This document shows positions 59,950-64,000 of a stretch of DNA of 64,000 nucleotides, one piece after another. The DNA is from Sepiola atlantica (taxonomy: Eukaryota > Mollusca > Cephalopoda > Sepiida > Sepiolidae), in NCBI GenBank assembly GCA_963556195.1, contig OY744528.1, forward strand, positions 55,410,066-55,474,065. Reading direction: 5' to 3'. Made by a program: the position numbers and the translations under genes. Position 1 is the first letter of the stretch. The number at the start of each line of letters is the position of its first letter. Below the pieces are notes generated by a model. It saw nothing but the letters and a program-made list of their open reading frames with translations. It had not been told where the DNA came from and ran no database searches.

Positions 59950-60900
59950 TAAGTGATGTCACCAATTTTGCCGTTCTTGAGTTCGGTTGGTTACTCGGTC
60001 CTACTCAGGAACAGTTGCCGTCCTGATGAAGGCCACAGATGTCGAAAGGCCTGGTCCAGCGATTACTCACTCCCACGCTGTGTTTGATAGATTAGTGGGT
60101 AATTATCTGGATTGGGTCAGCACTTGGTACCACTGCGAAATGAAGGGGCATTTCAAGCAGAACAAGTAAAAGAAAAAATTAAAATCTTCAACAACTCGTT
60201 ATGTTAAGTTATTTAGAAGAAGAATTATTTGGTAAAGAAAATAGAAGAAAAAAAAACTTGTATAATTACAAGTCAAGATAGTTTTATAATTTCTAACTCC
60301 TAACTCTGTGTTTTTGGCTCGACACTCTTAATGTTAATGGGCAAATTTTAGGTTTTTGGCGAGATTGCTCAAGTGTGGGGGGTGGGAGAAGGAGTCCATC
60401 TCAGAGCGACGTAGATTCGGTGAGCGAGCAAAATGGAGTGTCCGAAGCCTGTTATGCTTCGTTTTATATTGAAATCAGTTGAACATGCCCCGCCCCTCTC
60501 CTAACAGAATTTAGTCAGAGAACAAAAGAAAAAAAGGTTTCCTCATTATCGTTCTCTCTTTCATATTTGGAATTTCCATTCCTCACTGGTGAGAGGAAGG
60601 GGGAGGTCCCCTCTCCTCAACTCATTCACAGAAAACAAAGAAAATGTAATTCCACCAATGGCAGTAAGTCGGCGAAATGCCTGGGTGGCCGTTATCAGTT
60701 CAAATCACACATGTCCTGTGTACAAGCCACGACTTGGAGCGGAAAAATGACATTCTTTCCAACCAAGTCGGCACCTGTCTCCCCAACTTGTGTTCCTTAT
60801 CAAAGGGAACAACTTATTAGCTTTTCTGACACCAAATCTTATTTTCCTGGCCACACCTGTTTTCTATATTGGCTATTATTTCAGCAACCACAGTGACATC
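59950..60900 (+). repeat. 1.35-kb dispersed repeat family, diverged copy 3
   Basis: It shares TCGGTTGGT-ACTC, CCTGATGAAGGCCACAGATG-like, GATTACTCACTCC, GGCATTTCAAGCA, TGGAGTGTC and the CTCATTCACAGAAA blocks, in the same order as 51870-52640. The later part, 60660-60900, has no counterpart. Confidence 0.6.
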
Positions 60901-61290
60901 TAGGCTGACCAACCTAGACCGACCGGCGCTATCATCTGTTTTTATCGGTTTTTGGTTTAATAAAAATATCCATGTCTTCCTCTGTTAATTCATACTAGCG
61001 CGATACCCTGGTCGTTGACCTTCGTAGGCTCACTTCTAATTCATACTGGTGTTGTATTTTGGTTTTCATCTTCCGTAGGTTCATTCAACATTGTCACATT
61101 CGTCCCCTTTATCTCTTGTCATTTATTTGTAATTGACACCTTTTAAGCTTGTCGTCCAAAAACACAGAAAGAAAAATAGACGATATAATAAAAACTAAAA
61201 AAAACTAAAGAAAAACAAAAAGTTCCTCAACTAATGTTTCATTCAGCATGCAATAGTGTCCTGCTCCCTCAGGTGGCGGATGTGCATGTA
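60900..61290. other. Nothing recognised (possible LTR of the gag/env element)
   Basis: Contains a short duplicated AATTCATACT-G motif (60987 and 61038) with nearby CTTCCGTAGG/CTTCGTAGG. No coding content. Confidence 0.35.
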
Positions 61291-61299
61291 TGCCTTTCA

Positions 61300-61575
61300 T
61301 AGTTCTTGTGTTGGAAGAGAATAGTGATAAAATCAATACAATGAAGAGTTTGTCACTAAGAAATGAGGGCTCTCAGTTACTACACTATTCTCTTCTCCTC
61401 AGAATCAATCTTCATTTATTTACTGTTCTTGTAGTGGAAGAGAATGGTGATAAAATTAATGACTTAAGCACATCATGAAAAGTTTTTGGTTTTTTTCCAG
61501 TCCACTAATAAATCAGGGCTTTCAGCGCCCTTTACAGTTACTACACTATTCTCTTCTCCTCGAAATCAATCTTCG
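61300..61575. repeat. Direct repeat of two blocks
   Basis: GTTCTTGTGTTGGAAGAGAA with GTGATAAAATCAAT at 61302 recurs at about 61425; CAGTTACTACACTATTCTCT near 61375 recurs at about 61537. Confidence 0.85.
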
Positions 61576-61829
61576 GGTGGCGTCTCCACCTAGATTTCCG
61601 CCAAGGGCAGCAATTCCTGCACTCAATCACCATTTCTGTAAAGTGCACTTAATGGTATCCCTTCTTTGTCAGTGTTCCTGGGTTACCTAACCCCTTCTTA
61701 CATCTTTCCAGCACCCTTTTTTGCTGCAAATTCTAATCCTATCATTTTTTTAAATAATCACTACCACCGGCCAAGCTATTATAGTACCAGTATCTTCTTC
61801 CCAATGTGAATTTTCTTTTTCTACAATTG

Positions 61830-62230
61830 AGCCTTCAATTTCTCAAAGCTAATAGCTTTCTACCTTCCAATAACGTAACACATCCTAATGCATTATAATA
61901 CTCCCATAACTGTTCAGTGGGGTTGACAGGCAATCTCAAAGGATGGGGTAACTTAGTCTGTATCATCAACAGCACTTCTCTCAACCCTCCCGGAGTTACT
62001 ATACTCGGCGACAGGTGTCCCAGCAGCAACATATCCAACTGTGCATGCACATGTTCCAACAGCATCATCAACGACTGTCTTGTCTGGTGCATCTTGCTCG
62101 TGAGGGCCAACAACCTAAATTATCTCTGTTAGAACCCGTCTTGTTCACGCACCTCTCTGTCATTGCGTTAGTTATATTAGTCACCTCTTCTCTAAATGTC
62201 TGTACCTGGGAAAACAATTCCCTCAGACTA
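61830..62230 (-). pseudogene. Envelope-like (fusion-glycoprotein type) remnant
   Basis: On the minus strand a helical segment (REEVTNITNAMTE) is followed, after a frame change, by a block with QLDMLLLGHLSP, a P-G-G-L-R-E-V-L helix and a stretch ending with a Cys-Val-Thr-Leu motif. The order and spacing resemble the F-protein-like envelope of some Gypsy-type errantivirus relatives. That comparison is from memory of the family layout. It is broken by shifts; no signal peptide, cleavage site or membrane anchor is visible. Confidence 0.5.
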
Positions 62231-62880
62231 GCCCTATTCTTGGCTGACTCCAGCCTGGTGACGTTTGATATCGATACGCCTTCTCTGGCTGCATGCGACA
62301 GTAACCTTTTGGTTCTTCTATATCGTCTCCAATTTCCTCCTGATTATTCTCACATCGCTTTCCAACACTGTCCCAAACAACACACTGAGTGTCTTTCCCA
62401 CTATCGGTAACACTGATCTCGTCTGCATTAACTCTATCCCTCTTCGATAGGATCTTATATCTCTCCATTCGTTTATCATTACCTCCGTGTCCTTTCACAA
62501 GGAGCACCACAATCGGACATATTCCTAGTTGTGTGTATTATCTATTATCTGTCCTTTAACTCCTTTTTAGACTCACTATATGCCTAGTTGTTTCAGCAAC
62601 AACCCGTACAGCTGTAGATCTATCACTAACGTGATCAACCATTTGAATCTAGCCCCATCGGTCCCAGTTATGCATCTCTCTCTATCCTTATCTACCTCTC
62701 TATCTCTGGGGCAACATCCAAGAGAACGGTCCGTGCAACAACCACCAGCACCACATACGTATGGGGGCCCTCCCTGCACACGGCAGAGCCAACAGATGTG
62801 ATACAGTAAACCCCGGCTGTCCCCCAAATCCCCGACTATCTTTTACTTGACCTTCCTACTCTTCTATTGTGGGGCGTTTT
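62230..62880 (-). pseudogene. Retroelement internal region, unassigned
   Basis: Lies between the gag and the envelope-like part. Frames at 62223-62510 and 62576-62827 are open but show no sure domain; the latter has a Cys-rich start (CWLCRVQGG...). No RT or integrase motif is found, so pol appears to be deleted. Confidence 0.35.
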
Positions 62881-64000
62881 GCTCCCCTCAATCGTAACTT
62901 CAGGGGCAATTCTTCCACATTTTTAGCTACCTTATCCTCTCTTAGTCTTTTCTGGAGTTGGGCCAGGGGTATTTCATCCTCTTCCTCCTCCTACTCACTA
63001 TACTCAACTGACTCGGCAGTCGGGTCTAATTCGATCTCTGTTTCCACGGGGTGGCTCATTGCTTCTTGCGGTCTCTCATAAACCGGAGAGAAAAACCTTA
63101 GCCCATCTTCCTCCCATTCAGATTCACTACCCTTCACTAAACTTGTCATTCTTGGGGCCACCCTGCCTTTTACTTCCTGCAGGGTGGCCTCTGGGCATTT
63201 CCCTGGTTCCTTACCTCAACGTCAGGTGGTACGCTAAGGTTCGGCATCCTGATCTCTAACCTCTGATCTCCCGCTACTGTGCACCACCGACTATATGTCC
63301 AAACTGACCACACTTAGTGCTCTTCGGCCCAAATGATCGGGGTGGGTGCCCATAATTTGTGGGACACTCTTCTGCTCAATGCCCCTCATACCTGCAGGTC
63401 CAGCAAATCAACCCATACCTGCCCGGAGTGGACCTAAAGAATCCACATTTAAGGTCTTATGCCTTCCTTCCCAGATCGGCCGCTGCCTCCCAATCCTCCA
63501 TGCCCCATTTTCCCGTTCGGGGCTCCGGACTCGCTCTGCTTCCCATTATTCTCTCTCTACCTCTAGATTTCTTTTCATTCTCGGCCCCCTCCACGCATTC
63601 TCATAGTCTTATGCTATCTCTTGCCAACTCCTGGGCTCTCAATAGGGTAAGCGGGTGACCTCTTAAGACCTCTCTCCGGGTCTCCCTGTCACCAAACCTG
63701 TCCACAAAGGCATCTACCAGGATGGCCTGGATGAGACCCATATTCCAGAGCTGCCAACCCCTTGATGCGCTCGACCAATTCATCGAGTCCCTCTCCTTCA
63801 GTTAGCTTCAGCCGGGTTAGCTTGCCTCAATTGCAGTCTGCTCGTTGGAGTATTGCTTCACCAGCTGCTTGCGGAGCTCCATCCAAGCTATATCCGGGTT
63901 CTCCCCCGTAAATTCCTCTAATGAACTTTGAGACTGGACCTGCGTCTCCATCAAGGGTCAGCAGTACCATCTCATAATCTGCCAAACCATAGACCACCCT
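62880..64000 (-). pseudogene. Gypsy-type gag with zinc knuckles (runs off the window end)
   Basis: Read from 64000 down: gag core (LVDAFVDRFGDRETRREVLR, then HPLTLLRAQELARDSIRL), a long Arg/Ser-rich linker, then two CCHC-like segments, CWTCRYEGH followed by AEEC after a stop, and KCGQFGHIVGG, near 63400-63290. The 5' end lies beyond the window. Stops occur in every frame. It probably belongs with the envelope-like remnant at 61830. Confidence 0.65.

Overview
The window is eukaryotic, AT-rich, repeat-dense genomic DNA. It carries part of one host gene, whose exons are separated by introns of roughly 3.6 to 10.6 kb. Those introns, and the 18.7 kb after the last visible exon, are filled with broken retrotransposons, tRNA-derived SINEs and tandem arrays. 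Huge repeat-filled introns, many simple repeats, and a mix of Ty3/Gypsy-type LTR elements with RTE-, CR1- and Jockey-type LINEs suggest a lophotrochozoan invertebrate. A cephalopod mollusc is my best guess, but this is inference. No bacterial operon, CRISPR array or rRNA is visible.

Host gene (+ strand): seven coding exons at 1163-1324, 11722-11805, 15527-15760, 19367-19577, 30181-30390, 35087-35223 and 45224-45331. All have AG/GT boundaries and compatible phases, giving one continuous coiled-coil reading frame of about 382 residues. The sequence and the signature KRNPNSL in exon 3 fit CEP162 (QN1/KIAA1009 homologue), a centriole-distal-end and ciliary transition-zone protein. Both ends of the gene lie outside the window or were not recognised.

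Layout. 0-11.7 kb: a 27-bp minisatellite on both sides of exon 1, a LINE interrupted by an LTR retrotransposon with a 5-bp target duplication, further LINE pieces, and a head-to-head pair of Gypsy fragments. 11.8-19.4 kb: SINEs, a foldback element and a minisatellite. 19.6-30.2 kb: a 112-bp direct repeat, two oppositely oriented Gypsy fragments and a 1.35-kb dispersed repeat. 30.4-35.1 kb: a decayed Gypsy element with two LTRs and a degenerate satellite. 35.2-45.2 kb: a LINE with a C-terminal zinc finger, a 63-bp satellite of about 23 units, a Gypsy integrase tail with a 1.45-kb LTR, and a SINE. 45.3-64 kb: a 4-kb degenerate array, further dispersed repeats, two LINEs, a 48-bp array, and a minus-strand Gypsy-type gag with an envelope-like remnant.

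No new gene system was found. The most unusual signal is a set of near-perfect long palindromes with loops of only 2 to 12 nt, scattered through unrelated repeats. In at least one SINE copy and one protease region they look like template-switch events.
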